DNA from: Wenzhouxiangella sp. XN79A
GTDB taxonomy: Bacteria; Pseudomonadota; Gammaproteobacteria; Xanthomonadales; Wenzhouxiangellaceae
Assembly (NCBI RefSeq): GCF_012272825.1
Contig: NZ_JAAWWS010000153.1
Coordinates: 62,001-126,000 of the forward strand
Direction of reading: 5' to 3'
DNA length: 64,000 nt
Below are positions 35,750 through 44,019 of the stretch, in pieces. Made by a program: the position numbers and the translations under genes. How positions within the stretch are numbered: the first letter of the stretch is position 1; each line of letters begins with the position of its first letter. The notes below the pieces were generated by a model, which was not told the origin of the DNA, searched no databases, and was given only the letters and a program-made list of their open reading frames with translations.

Positions 35750-38700
35750 ATGTTGAAACAATCCATTACCCGCGAAGATTCCACTGGATTCCGGCGCTTT
35801 GCTTGGGTACAGTCGAGCCGGGGAAAGAAGAACACGGGGGAACGAACGCACGTGGTCCATCCGATCCACCGCAGTACCGCCGTTCGAGCCGCAACCGGTG
35901 TGGCGCTGTGCGTGCTGGTCGCTGCAGCCCTGATGCTGACCCCCCTCTCCCAGCCGATCTCGCGCCTGGCCGCCTCGGCCCTGGCCTGGATCACCATCGA
36001 CCTGATCGCCGTGGCCGTCTCGGCCATGATCGCCGGCGCCGCATGGTTGCATTACCTGACCCGCGCCTCGGACCGCATCGCCCTGTTCGGTGCACTGTTC
36101 GCCGGCGTGTTCTCGTTCGAACTCGTGCACGCACTGCAGGTCAATCTCCTCGATACGACCCGCGGCCACGCCAATGGCTCGTACTGGTTCGGCGCCGCGC
36201 GGACCCTGGCCGGCATGGTGCTGATCGCCGCTGCGCTGCCCGAACGCTGGTTCCGTGCGCTCTCGCCGCCGGCCGTCCTGCTGATCGGGCTGCTGGCCTG
36301 GCTGCTGTTGTTGACGCTGATCCTGCTTGCACCCGCCGAAAGCACCGGCCGGGCCGCGCCTATTCCGACCCCCGGTTCGATGCTGCTGATCGCGCTGTAC
36401 CTGTCGGCGGCCGCGCTGCACGCGGCGTGGTTGCTTCGCCCGGCACCCAGCGGCCATGCTTACCTCGTCGCCGCAGGGGTGGTCCTGGCCTTCGGCGAGG
36501 CCGCCATCGCGACCGCACCCGCCGACCCCGGTGTCGGCGAACTGCTCGGACATGCCTTCCGGGTGATCGGCGCGCTGTTCCTCATTCGCGCACTGCTGCT
36601 GGAAATCCCGCGGACGCGGCTGCGGCTGCCCGGCGTCGTCGCCGGCGACCCGGCCGCCGGCCCGGAGCAACTGCCGGACCTGCTGGCCGAAATCGATCGG
36701 TCGACCCGAATCCTGCACCTGCAGGCCAATCCGCCGGACGTGCTCACGGGCGCCGCCCACGCGCTGCGCGGCCGCCGACTCGACGAGATCCTGCCCGACG
36801 AGGCCGTCGATACCTGTCGCGCAGCACTCGCGCAGGTCGAACGCAGCGGCATTCCGCAGCGCGCCTCGATCGAAGTCGGGCTGCCGGCCGGGCGCCGGCG
36901 GATCGAGGTTTCGGTTTCGCGCCGGACGCCGCAGGCCGGAGGCGAGCCGACCTTCACGCTGCTGGCGCGCAGCGACGGCCGTCCGAGCACCCCGGCGGCG
37001 ACCGACGCCGGCAGCGCGCCATCGCGGCTCAACGCAGCGCTGCTGGAACTGCACCGTCAGAGCGCATCGGCCAGCGAGAACGAACTGCTGGTCTCGGCGG
37101 CGTCGATGGCCGAGCAACTGACCCGAAGCCCGATCGCGCGCCTGTTCCGGATCGGAGCCGATGGCCGATTGACGCCGTGCACGGCGCAGACCGGAACCGG
37201 CGACACCACGGTTGCGCAGCCGATCGAACTCGCTCGCGCTGGCGTCTGGGCCGACGGGCTGCGCCAGCAACGACCGATCGTCAGCAACCAGCCCGCACCG
37301 GAGCCCGAGGCCGGATCGGACCCGCTGGGTCAGCTGATGCGGTGGATCAGCCTGCCGGTGAGCGACGATGACGAAGCGCGCCTGCTGTTGGTGGTCGGCA
37401 ACCGCGACACGGCCTACTGCGATCGTGACGTACTCGCTCTGCAGGTGCTGGCCAATGCCGCCTGGTCGGCGGTCAAGCGCAAGCGGCAGGATGGCCGTCT
37501 TCGGCTGCTGTCGATCGGAGTCGACCAGAGCCCGAACCCGATCCTGATCACCGATGCCCGCTCCCGCATCGAGTACGTCAATGCCGCGTTCGAAGCCGTG
37601 ACCGGCTATACCCGCGAGGAGGTGATCGGACAGAACCCCTCGATCCTCGCGTCCGGCCAGACGCCGGAGTCGACCTATCGGGACATGTGGCAGACCCTGT
37701 CGACCGGTCAGCCCTGGCGGGGCGAGCTGATCAATCAGAGGAAGAACGGCCAGCGTTTTCTCGAGCAGGCGCTGATCTACCCGGTCCGCGCCGCCGACGG
37801 CCAGGTCACGCACTACCTGGCGCACATCCGCGACATCACCGAGCGGCGCGAAATCGAGTCGCGCGTCGACCGGCTGACCCGCTTCGACCAGCTGACCGGC
37901 CTGCCCAACCGGACCGCGATCGAGGAAACCCTGGAGCATTTGCTCTCGGCGCCCGATCCGCGGCTGGCCGTGCTCTGGATCAACCTCGACAACTTCAAGC
38001 TGGTCAACGAGAGCCTCGGCCGTGACGTCGGCAACCTGTTCCTGCTCGAAACGGCCAACCGATTGCGCGTCGAACTCGACGAAAACGCGCTGCTGGGCCG
38101 CCAATCCGGCGACAGCTTCCTGGTGGCCCTTCCGCGGGCAAGCCAGAGCGACTCGGCACTGTGCGCCCACCGCCTGATGGACATCATCCAGACCCCGACC
38201 CGCGTCGGCCGGCGGGAACTGGCGGTCACCGCCTCGGTCGGTGCAGCACTGGCGCCGGACGATGCCGACAACGTCGATCGGCTGCTGCGCTACGCAGAAG
38301 CGGCCATGTACGACGCCAAGCGCGAAGGGCGGAACAACCTGCGGTTCTATTCCCGCCGCCTGCAGAGCGTCAGCGAGCGCACGCTGCGCTTGATCAGCGG
38401 CATCGGACCGGCGCTGCAGCGCGGCGAGATGCGGATGGTCTACCAGCCGCAGATGAACCTGGCCGACGGCCGACTGATCGGCGCAGAGGCCCTGATCCGG
38501 TGGCGGCACGCCGAGCTCGGCGACATTCCGCCGTCGGAGTTCATTCCGCTGGCCGAACAGGGCGGCCTGATCAACACGCTGGGCGGCTGGGTCATCGACG
38601 CGGTCACCCACCAGGCGCGAGCCTGGCGCGACGCAGGTCTCGACGTGCCGGTGCTGGCGATCAACCTGTCGGCCTCACAAGTCACCCAGCATGACCTGAT

Positions 38701-39157
38701 CGACCGACTGAACAACGCCGTGGACCACGCCGGCATCGCTCCACAGTGCCTCGAGCTGGAGCTGACCGAGGCTGCCGCGCTGAAGGACCCGACGCTCGCC
38801 GAACAGACGATCGGCGCGCTGAGCGAGAACGGCTTTTCGCTGGCCATCGACGACTTCGGTTCCGGCTACTCGTCGATGAACTACCTCAAGCGCTTCGCCG
38901 TGAACTGCCTGAAGATCGATGCCGCCTTCATCCAGGACCTCGAATCCAGCCAGGACGATCGGGCCATCGTCCGCGCCATCATCCAGCTGGCTCACAGCCT
39001 CGGCATGCGCACCGTTGCCGAAGGCGTCGAGCGCGGCGCCCAGGTCGAGTTCCTGCGCGAACAGGGCTGCGACGCCATCCAGGGCTACTGGTTCGCCCGC
39101 CCGCTCGAAGTCGAAGCGTTCGAAACCTTCTGCAGGAACCACGACGCGCCCGACTGA
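35750..39157 (+). CDS. Membrane sensor with PAS, GAF, degenerate GGDEF and EAL domains (cyclic-di-GMP phosphodiesterase)
   Basis: 1135 residues. About seven transmembrane helices in the first ~260 residues form a MASE-like sensor (SALAWITIDLIAVAV and FGALFAGVFSFELVHAL segments recall MASE3). Then come a weak PAS-like segment (about 310-420), a GAF-like region (about 430-580), a clear PAS (about 600-710: NPILITDARSRIEYVNAAF, GYTREEVIGQNP) and GGDEF (about 725-870). Last is EAL (about 890-1130). The GGDEF signature reads SGDSF (about 786), so cyclase activity is unlikely. The EAL motifs are intact: EALIRWRH, ELTEAA, IDDFGSGYSS, KIDAAFI, VAEGVE, QGYWFARPL. Start chosen at 35750 because an AGGA lies 6 bases before it; GTG at 35852 is an alternative. 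Confidence 0.86.
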   Translation: MLKQSITREDSTGFRRFAWVQSSRGKKNTGERTHVVHPIHRSTAVRAATGVALCVLVAAALMLTPLSQPISRLAASALAWITIDLIAVAVSAMIAGAAWLHYLTRASDRIALFGALFAGVFSFELVHALQVNLLDTTRGHANGSYWFGAARTLAGMVLIAAALPERWFRALSPPAVLLIGLLAWLLLLTLILLAPAESTGRAAPIPTPGSMLLIALYLSAAALHAAWLLRPAPSGHAYLVAAGVVLAFGEAAIATAPADPGVGELLGHAFRVIGALFLIRALLLEIPRTRLRLPGVVAGDPAAGPEQLPDLLAEIDRSTRILHLQANPPDVLTGAAHALRGRRLDEILPDEAVDTCRAALAQVERSGIPQRASIEVGLPAGRRRIEVSVSRRTPQAGGEPTFTLLARSDGRPSTPAATDAGSAPSRLNAALLELHRQSASASENELLVSAASMAEQLTRSPIARLFRIGADGRLTPCTAQTGTGDTTVAQPIELARAGVWADGLRQQRPIVSNQPAPEPEAGSDPLGQLMRWISLPVSDDDEARLLLVVGNRDTAYCDRDVLALQVLANAAWSAVKRKRQDGRLRLLSIGVDQSPNPILITDARSRIEYVNAAFEAVTGYTREEVIGQNPSILASGQTPESTYRDMWQTLSTGQPWRGELINQRKNGQRFLEQALIYPVRAADGQVTHYLAHIRDITERREIESRVDRLTRFDQLTGLPNRTAIEETLEHLLSAPDPRLAVLWINLDNFKLVNESLGRDVGNLFLLETANRLRVELDENALLGRQSGDSFLVALPRASQSDSALCAHRLMDIIQTPTRVGRRELAVTASVGAALAPDDADNVDRLLRYAEAAMYDAKREGRNNLRFYSRRLQSVSERTLRLISGIGPALQRGEMRMVYQPQMNLADGRLIGAEALIRWRHAELGDIPPSEFIPLAEQGGLINTLGGWVIDAVTHQARAWRDAGLDVPVLAINLSASQVTQHDLIDRLNNAVDHAGIAPQCLELELTEAAALKDPTLAEQTIGALSENGFSLAIDDFGSGYSSMNYLKRFAVNCLKIDAAFIQDLESSQDDRAIVRAIIQLAHSLGMRTVAEGVERGAQVEFLREQGCDAIQGYWFARPLEVEAFETFCRNHDAPD

Positions 39158-39811
39158 CGCCGGCCGCGCCACGGTCGCTCGACGCCCGACTGCGAACGGC
39201 ACCGTGCAGTTGCAGGCACCGGACCCTGCAATCGCCGTCGTGGCCGGTGCGGCCGCCTCGAAACCGTCGTCGAAGATGCCCGCACCGCCGAGGATCTCGA
39301 CCCGCCAATTGTCTCCGGTCATCCGGCCATCGACGAAGAACGCATCGGGTTGGACCCCCCATGGATAACTGGCACCGAACTGCAGCCCGAACGACATCGG
39401 ACGCCCGACCGCGCGGAAATCGGGGTGCTGGCCGGGCAGCCCGAACTCGGCTTCGAGCAGCACCCGGTCCAGCACCTGCGACTGGCCAGCCTGGACGAAA
39501 CTCCCGGCGTCGGCGAATGCCAGGACCGAGCCGTCCGCCTGCGGCTGGAACATCACCAGTTGCGCGAAAATACCCTGCTCCGGCGGAACCATCGTCGCAC
39601 TGATGACTTCGGCATCGAGCATCCAGCGCACCGCGGCCACTCCATCGACCGTGGCCGGATCGAGCTGGAAATCGGCCGGCGTCGAAATCACCGGCGACAT
39701 CGCGCCGACGGCGAACTCCTGGCCGTAAGGCACGATGATCAGTCCAACACAGAGCCGGAGGATCAGCGAGCCAAGCGGTGAGCCTCGCGAATCACGGCTT
39801 TGCTCGGACAT
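38675..39811 (-). CDS. Putative exported protein of unknown function, C-terminus doubtful
   Basis: I do not recognise the family. The first ~185 residues look like a real protein: a charged start, a hydrophobic segment (LGSLILRLCVGLIIVPYG), then acidic, phenylalanine/valine-rich sequence with TPADFQLDPATVDGVAAVRWML and PDAFFVDGRMTGDNWRVEIL. At about residues 178-184 comes IFDDGFE, which resembles the xFxDGFE end of many exported proteins I recall from Xanthomonadales relatives. No stop follows. The frame continues through 39157 for 483 bases antisense to the EAL domain, and that part has the composition of a shadow frame. Either the gene lost its stop or frame near 39250, or the whole frame is spurious. 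Confidence 0.4.
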   Translation of the reverse strand: MSEQSRDSRGSPLGSLILRLCVGLIIVPYGQEFAVGAMSPVISTPADFQLDPATVDGVAAVRWMLDAEVISATMVPPEQGIFAQLVMFQPQADGSVLAFADAGSFVQAGQSQVLDRVLLEAEFGLPGQHPDFRAVGRPMSFGLQFGASYPWGVQPDAFFVDGRMTGDNWRVEILGGAGIFDDGFEAAAPATTAIAGSGACNCTVPFAVGRRATVARPASVGRVVVPAEGFERFDFERAGEPVALDGVAALFAQELDLGAALDAFGNGAHAEAVSQLDDGADDGPIVLAGFEVLDEGGIDLQAVHGEALEVVHRRVAGTEVVDGQRKAVLAQRADRLFGERRVLQRGSLGQLQLEALWSDAGVVHGVVQSVDQVMLGDL

Positions 39812-39955
39812 GAGTCACCTGCTCGAATTTTTCGTGGAACATGAAGAACCGGAACTGGACAAGACGATGAAACGGGCCTTCGGAGGGATTTCTCCATCGT
39901 GCCCGAATCCAGAGAAATGGCGGAGGTGGCGTAGAAGACAGTTATGACGGGAATG

Positions 39956-40103
39956 AAATTTCCTTCTCGGGGTTTCTTGGGTGCGCGGACAGCAGTGACG
40001 CGCGGAGCGCAGCGACCGCAGTGTGCCTATATGGCACATGAGGATCGTGAGCACCGAACGGCGCTGCTGGCCGTGTGCCCAAGGAAGCCTGAGAGGGAAA
40101 TTT
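39956..40103. repeat. 148-base foldback (palindromic) element abutting tRNA-Val
   Basis: The two halves are imperfect reverse complements around 40030. AAATTTCCTTCTC (39956-39968) pairs with GAGAGGGAAATTT (40091-40103). TTCTTGGG (39974-39981) pairs with CCCAAGGAA (40078-40086). The core TGTGCC (40022-40027) pairs with GGCACA (40033-40038) over TATAT. Arm positions are mirror-symmetric to the base. Its right end coincides with the last base of the tRNA CCA. Translations of the two strands resemble each other (both begin with KFPS and continue with LG-R), as expected of a palindrome. It is probably a non-autonomous repeat element; no transposase is nearby. Confidence 0.75.
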
Positions 40104-40179
40104 GGTGGGCGATGCTGGATTTGAACCAGCGACCTCTGCCATGTCAAGACAGCGCTCTAACCAACTGAGCTAATCGCCC
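40103..40179 (-). tRNA. tRNA-Val (anticodon GAC)
   Basis: A full cloverleaf is read on the minus strand. The acceptor GGGCGAT pairs with ATCGCCC. The D-arm is TAGCTCAGTTGGTTAGAGC. The anticodon stem-loop CTGTC-TTGACAT-GGCAG has anticodon GAC. The variable region is AGGTC, and the T-arm has GGTTCAAATCC. The discriminator base is A and CCA is encoded in the genome (down to 40103). It is 77 nt including CCA. Confidence 0.97.
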
Positions 40180-40196
40180 GTACAGCCAAGCCCGCA

Positions 40197-40225
40197 AAGA
40201 TACCAAACCGCCCCGAATTTGGCAA
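40197..40225 (-). promoter_or_regulatory. Promoter of tRNA-Val
   Basis: On the minus strand TTGCCA (40225-40220) and TATCTT (40202-40197) are separated by 17 bases. The sequence after the -10 box is GC-rich (TGCGGGC), the discriminator type seen at stringently controlled stable-RNA promoters. The tRNA begins about 18 bases downstream. Confidence 0.65.
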
Positions 40226-40287
40226 CACTCCGGTGAATTTTTTCACTCCGGATCGAACGCGCCCCGGTGCCCCGCTGCGGGCTTGCC

Positions 40288-40293
40288 TATACT
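40288..40293 (+). promoter_or_regulatory. Candidate -10 element for dnaE
   Basis: TATACT ends 6 bases before the dnaE ATG. If it is used, the transcript would begin at or next to the start codon, that is, be leaderless. No ribosome-binding site or good -35 is visible. Confidence 0.4.
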
Positions 40294-40299
40294 TTCCGG

Positions 40300-43200
40300 A
40301 TGCCCGCCGACCCCACCGAATCGCCCGCCGACGAGCCCACGCCGGAGACGCCCGCCCGGGCCGCGTCCTTCGTGCACCTGCGGGTCCACTCCCAGTACAG
40401 CCTGGAGGACGGACTGGCCAAGCCGGCCGCGCTGGTCGCCCGCGCGCGCGAGTTGGGCATGCCGGCGATCGCGATGACCGACTGGCACAACCTGTTCGGG
40501 CTGGTCAAGTTCTACCGCGAGGCCAACCGGGCCGGGATCAAGCCGCTGGTCGGTACCGACCTGCGCATCCTCACGCCCAGCCGGCCGGAGCCGCATGTCG
40601 CCACGCTTCTGGTGATGGACCGCGAAGGCTATCTGAACCTGTGCCGCCTGATCTCGCGCAGTTTCATCGAGGGTCGTCACCAGGGTCAGCCGCGGGTCCA
40701 CGAAGACTGGCTGACCCCGGAGGCCTGCAGCGGATTGATCGCGCTGACCGGCTGGGCCGGCGACGTGGGCCAGGCGCTTGCCCTGGGTCATCCGAACGAG
40801 GCGCGGCGCCGGCTCGATGCCTGGGCCGCGCGCTTCCCGGACCGGCTCTACGTGGAGCTGGCGCGCACCGGCCGCAGCGGCGAACAGGCGGTCGAGTCGG
40901 GGCTGATCGCCGCGGCAATCGACGCCGACGTGCCGGTGGTGGCCAGCAACGATGTGCGCTTCTCGACGCCCGGGGAGTTCCTGGCCCACGAGGCCCGCGT
41001 GTGCATCCACCAGGGGCGTCTGCTCGACGACAAGCACCGGCCGCGCGAGTTCGTCGATCAGCAGTACCTGAAATCACCGGCCGAGATGGGCGAGGTCTTC
41101 GCCGACCTGCCGGTGGCGCTGGAAAACACGGTCGAGCTGGCCAAGCGGCTGAACCTGGAGCTGACCCTCGGCGAGTACGCCCTGCCCGACTTTCCGCTGC
41201 CGGAGGGCGAAACCGCCGACGCGTTCCTGCGCCGCAAGAGCTTCGAGGGCCTCGAGCAGCGCTTGGCGCAGTACGGCCCGGCCGAAGGCCATACCGAGGA
41301 CGACTACCGCGAGCGCGTCGAGCAGGAGCTCGAGGTCATCATCTCGATGGGCTTTCCGGGGTATTTCCTGATCGTTGCCGACTTCATCGCCTGGGCCAAG
41401 AACAACGACGTGCCGGTCGGGCCCGGACGAGGCTCCGGCGCCGGCTCGCTGGTGGCCTGGTGCATCGGCATCACCGAACCCGATCCGCTGCGCTACGACC
41501 TGCTGTTCGAGCGATTCCTGAACCCCGAGCGCGTGTCGATGCCCGACTTCGACATCGATTTCTGCGTCGAGGGCCGCGACCGCGTGATCGACTACGTGGC
41601 CGATCACTACGGCCGCCAGAGCGTCAGCCAGATCATCACCTACGGCACGCTGGCGGCCAAGGCCGCGGTGCGCGACTGCGGCCGCGTGCTGGGCTACAAC
41701 TACGGCTTCGTCGACTCGATCGCCAAGCTCATTCCGCCCGACCTGAACATGACGCTGGAAAAGGCGCTGAAGCAGGAGCCGGAGCTCAATCAGCGCTTCG
41801 AGCGCGAGGACGACACCCGCAGCATCTACGACCTGGCGCTGCAGCTCGAAGGCGTGGCCCGGAACGCCGGCAAGCACGCCGGCGGCGTGGTCATCGCACC
41901 GGGCCCGCTGACCGACTTCACCCCGCTCTACACGGATCCGCGCACCGGCTCGGTGGTGACCCAGTTCGACAAGAACGATGTCGAATCGGTCGGCCTGGTC
42001 AAGTTCGACTTCCTCGGCCTGCGCAACCTCACCATCATCAACTGGGCGCTGAAATCGGTGAACCGGCAGCGTCGCGCGCAGGGCGAGCCGGAGGTCGATC
42101 TCGATCGGCTCCCGATGGACGACGCACCGACCTTCAAGCTGCTCCAGAAGGCCCACACGACGGCGGTATTCCAGCTGGAATCGCGCGGCATGAAGGACCT
42201 GCTACGCAAGCTGGTCCCCGACAGCTTCGACGACATCGTGGCGGCCGTCGCGCTGTTCCGGCCCGGTCCGCTGGACGCCGGGATGGTCGATGACTACGTC
42301 GAGCGCAAGCACGGCCGTGCCACGGTCAAGTACCCGCACCCGCTTACGGAGCCGATCCTGGCGCCGACCTACGGGGTGATCCTGTACCAGGAGCAGGTCA
42401 TGCAGATCGCCCAGGTCGTGGCCGGCTACACACTCGGCGGCGCCGACCTGCTGCGGCGCGCGATGGGCAAGAAGGACCGCGAGCTGATGGCCAGGCAGCG
42501 CGAGATCTTCTGCGCCGGCGCGGCCGACAACGGCGTCGACGCCAACGATGCCGGCCACCTGTTCGACCTGATCGAGACCTTCGCCGGTTACGGCTTCAAC
42601 AAGTCGCACTCGGTGGCCTATGCGCTGGTCGCGTATCACACCGCCTGGTTGAAGGCCCACTACCCGGCCGAGTTCATGGCCGCGGTGCTCTCGGCCGACA
42701 TGGACAAGACCGACAAGGTCGCCAACCTGATCGAGGACTGCCGGGTCATGGGCCTGAGCATCCTGCCGCCGGACATCAACGCCTCGGTCTATCGCTTCGA
42801 GGTCGAGAACGGGCATATCCGCTACGGCCTGGGCGCGGTCAAGGGCGTCGGCGAGGGCGTGATCGAGAACATCGTCCAGGTCCGCGAGCGCACCGGGCCG
42901 TTCCGCTCGCTGACCGGACTGCTGCGCGAGCTCGATCTCGGCAAGCTGAACAAGCGCACGATGGAAACGCTGGTCCGGGCCGGCGTGCTCGACCCGATCA
43001 GCGACAACCGCGCCGCGCTGATGCAGGCACTGCCCGACGCCTGGGCGGCGGCCGAGCGGCACCAGGCCGACTCCGCCGCCGGCCAGGCCAGCCTGTTCGG
43101 CGGCGGAGGCGGGCCGGCCGCCGTTGCCGACGACGATCCGCCGCTGCCCGAAGTCCCGGCCTGGAATGCCCGCCAGCGGCTGCGCGCCGAGCGCGAAACG

Positions 43201-43845
43201 CTGGGCCTGTATCTGACCGGTCACCCGATGGACGACCTGGTCGAGGAACTCGGCGGCTTCGTCAGCTGCCGGATCGAAGCCGTCGGCGAGCGACTCGATG
43301 GCAACGGCGGCGGCAACGGCGAAGGCCGGCGCGGTCGCCGGGTCGGAGTGCCGATGACCCTGGCCGGATTGGTCGTGGCGCTTCGGCGCCGGCCAGGCAA
43401 GGGCGTGTTCGCCGCAATCGACGACGGCAGCGGACGGATGGAGGTCGCGGTGTTCGACCGGGTCATGCAGGAATCCGGCGACGTGCTGGTCAACGACGAG
43501 GTCGTGGTGGTCAGCGGCAAGGTCGATATCGACGACTTCAACGGCGGCTACCGGATGGTCGCCGAACACGTCGAGACGCTGGACCAGGCCCGCGAACGCT
43601 TCGCCCACCACCTCGAGCTCCGCCTGGCCGCGGGCCGGTCGACCCGGGACCTGTCCGAAGACCTGGCCGCCGCGCTGCGTCCGTACCGGCACGGCGACGT
43701 GCCGGTCGTCGTCCACTACACCAACGGCCGCGCCGAGGCCACGCTGAAGCTCGGTCCCGGCTGGCGCGTGCGACCCTGCACCGAACTGCTGGCCGCCGTC
43801 GGCGGACTGGACGCCGTGGAAGCCGCGCGCCTGGTCTATCGATGA
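40300..43845 (+). CDS. dnaE: DNA polymerase III subunit alpha
   Basis: The 1181-residue replicative polymerase. Layout: PHP domain (HLRVHSQYSLEDGLAKPAAL; about 25-300); polymerase palm with the catalytic aspartates in MPDFDIDFCVEGRDRVIDYV; GPGRGSGAGSLVAWCIGITEPDPL; YGTLAAKAAVRDCGRVLG; FFRPGP-like LFRPGPLDAGMVDDYVERKHG; and GYGFNKSHSVAYALVAYHTAWLK. The C-terminal region has helix-hairpin-helix, OB fold (LAGLVVALRRRPGKG, VVVVSGKV) and tau-binding parts. Length fits E. coli (1160). A Gly/Ala-rich insertion (about residues 930-945 and 1000-1015) enlarges the C-terminal part. Start at ATG 40300. Confidence 0.97.
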   Translation: MPADPTESPADEPTPETPARAASFVHLRVHSQYSLEDGLAKPAALVARARELGMPAIAMTDWHNLFGLVKFYREANRAGIKPLVGTDLRILTPSRPEPHVATLLVMDREGYLNLCRLISRSFIEGRHQGQPRVHEDWLTPEACSGLIALTGWAGDVGQALALGHPNEARRRLDAWAARFPDRLYVELARTGRSGEQAVESGLIAAAIDADVPVVASNDVRFSTPGEFLAHEARVCIHQGRLLDDKHRPREFVDQQYLKSPAEMGEVFADLPVALENTVELAKRLNLELTLGEYALPDFPLPEGETADAFLRRKSFEGLEQRLAQYGPAEGHTEDDYRERVEQELEVIISMGFPGYFLIVADFIAWAKNNDVPVGPGRGSGAGSLVAWCIGITEPDPLRYDLLFERFLNPERVSMPDFDIDFCVEGRDRVIDYVADHYGRQSVSQIITYGTLAAKAAVRDCGRVLGYNYGFVDSIAKLIPPDLNMTLEKALKQEPELNQRFEREDDTRSIYDLALQLEGVARNAGKHAGGVVIAPGPLTDFTPLYTDPRTGSVVTQFDKNDVESVGLVKFDFLGLRNLTIINWALKSVNRQRRAQGEPEVDLDRLPMDDAPTFKLLQKAHTTAVFQLESRGMKDLLRKLVPDSFDDIVAAVALFRPGPLDAGMVDDYVERKHGRATVKYPHPLTEPILAPTYGVILYQEQVMQIAQVVAGYTLGGADLLRRAMGKKDRELMARQREIFCAGAADNGVDANDAGHLFDLIETFAGYGFNKSHSVAYALVAYHTAWLKAHYPAEFMAAVLSADMDKTDKVANLIEDCRVMGLSILPPDINASVYRFEVENGHIRYGLGAVKGVGEGVIENIVQVRERTGPFRSLTGLLRELDLGKLNKRTMETLVRAGVLDPISDNRAALMQALPDAWAAAERHQADSAAGQASLFGGGGGPAAVADDDPPLPEVPAWNARQRLRAERETLGLYLTGHPMDDLVEELGGFVSCRIEAVGERLDGNGGGNGEGRRGRRVGVPMTLAGLVVALRRRPGKGVFAAIDDGSGRMEVAVFDRVMQESGDVLVNDEVVVVSGKVDIDDFNGGYRMVAEHVETLDQARERFAHHLELRLAAGRSTRDLSEDLAAALRPYRHGDVPVVVHYTNGRAEATLKLGPGWRVRPCTELLAAVGGLDAVEAARLVYR

Positions 43846-44019
43846 ACCCCCGGACCGTCCCCGGACGGCGCCCTCTTCCAGCGCTCGCCCCTGGCCCGGC
43901 CCTCGACGGCCCCTCGACCCTCTCTCCTCGCTCCTGCCACCCCCCCCATTGACTTCGCCACCGATCGACCGAAGCTACACTCCCAACCCTCCATCGTCCA
44001 AGCGCGCGAGGCTCTACTC

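Noticed and set aside
35747-38611. A minus-strand open frame of about 954 codons
   Set aside because: Antisense to the PAS/GAF/GGDEF/EAL gene; low-complexity Arg/Gln/Gly composition and no recognisable motif.
39735-40168. Short frames on both strands around the tRNA, some with peptide-like stretches
   Set aside because: They translate the tRNA-Val antisense and the foldback element. The similarity of the two strands' products comes from the palindrome, not from genes.
40233-42293. A plus-strand frame of about 686 codons overlapping dnaE
   Set aside because: It is a +1/-1 frame of dnaE with Arg/Pro/Gly-rich translation; dnaE motifs occupy the other frame.
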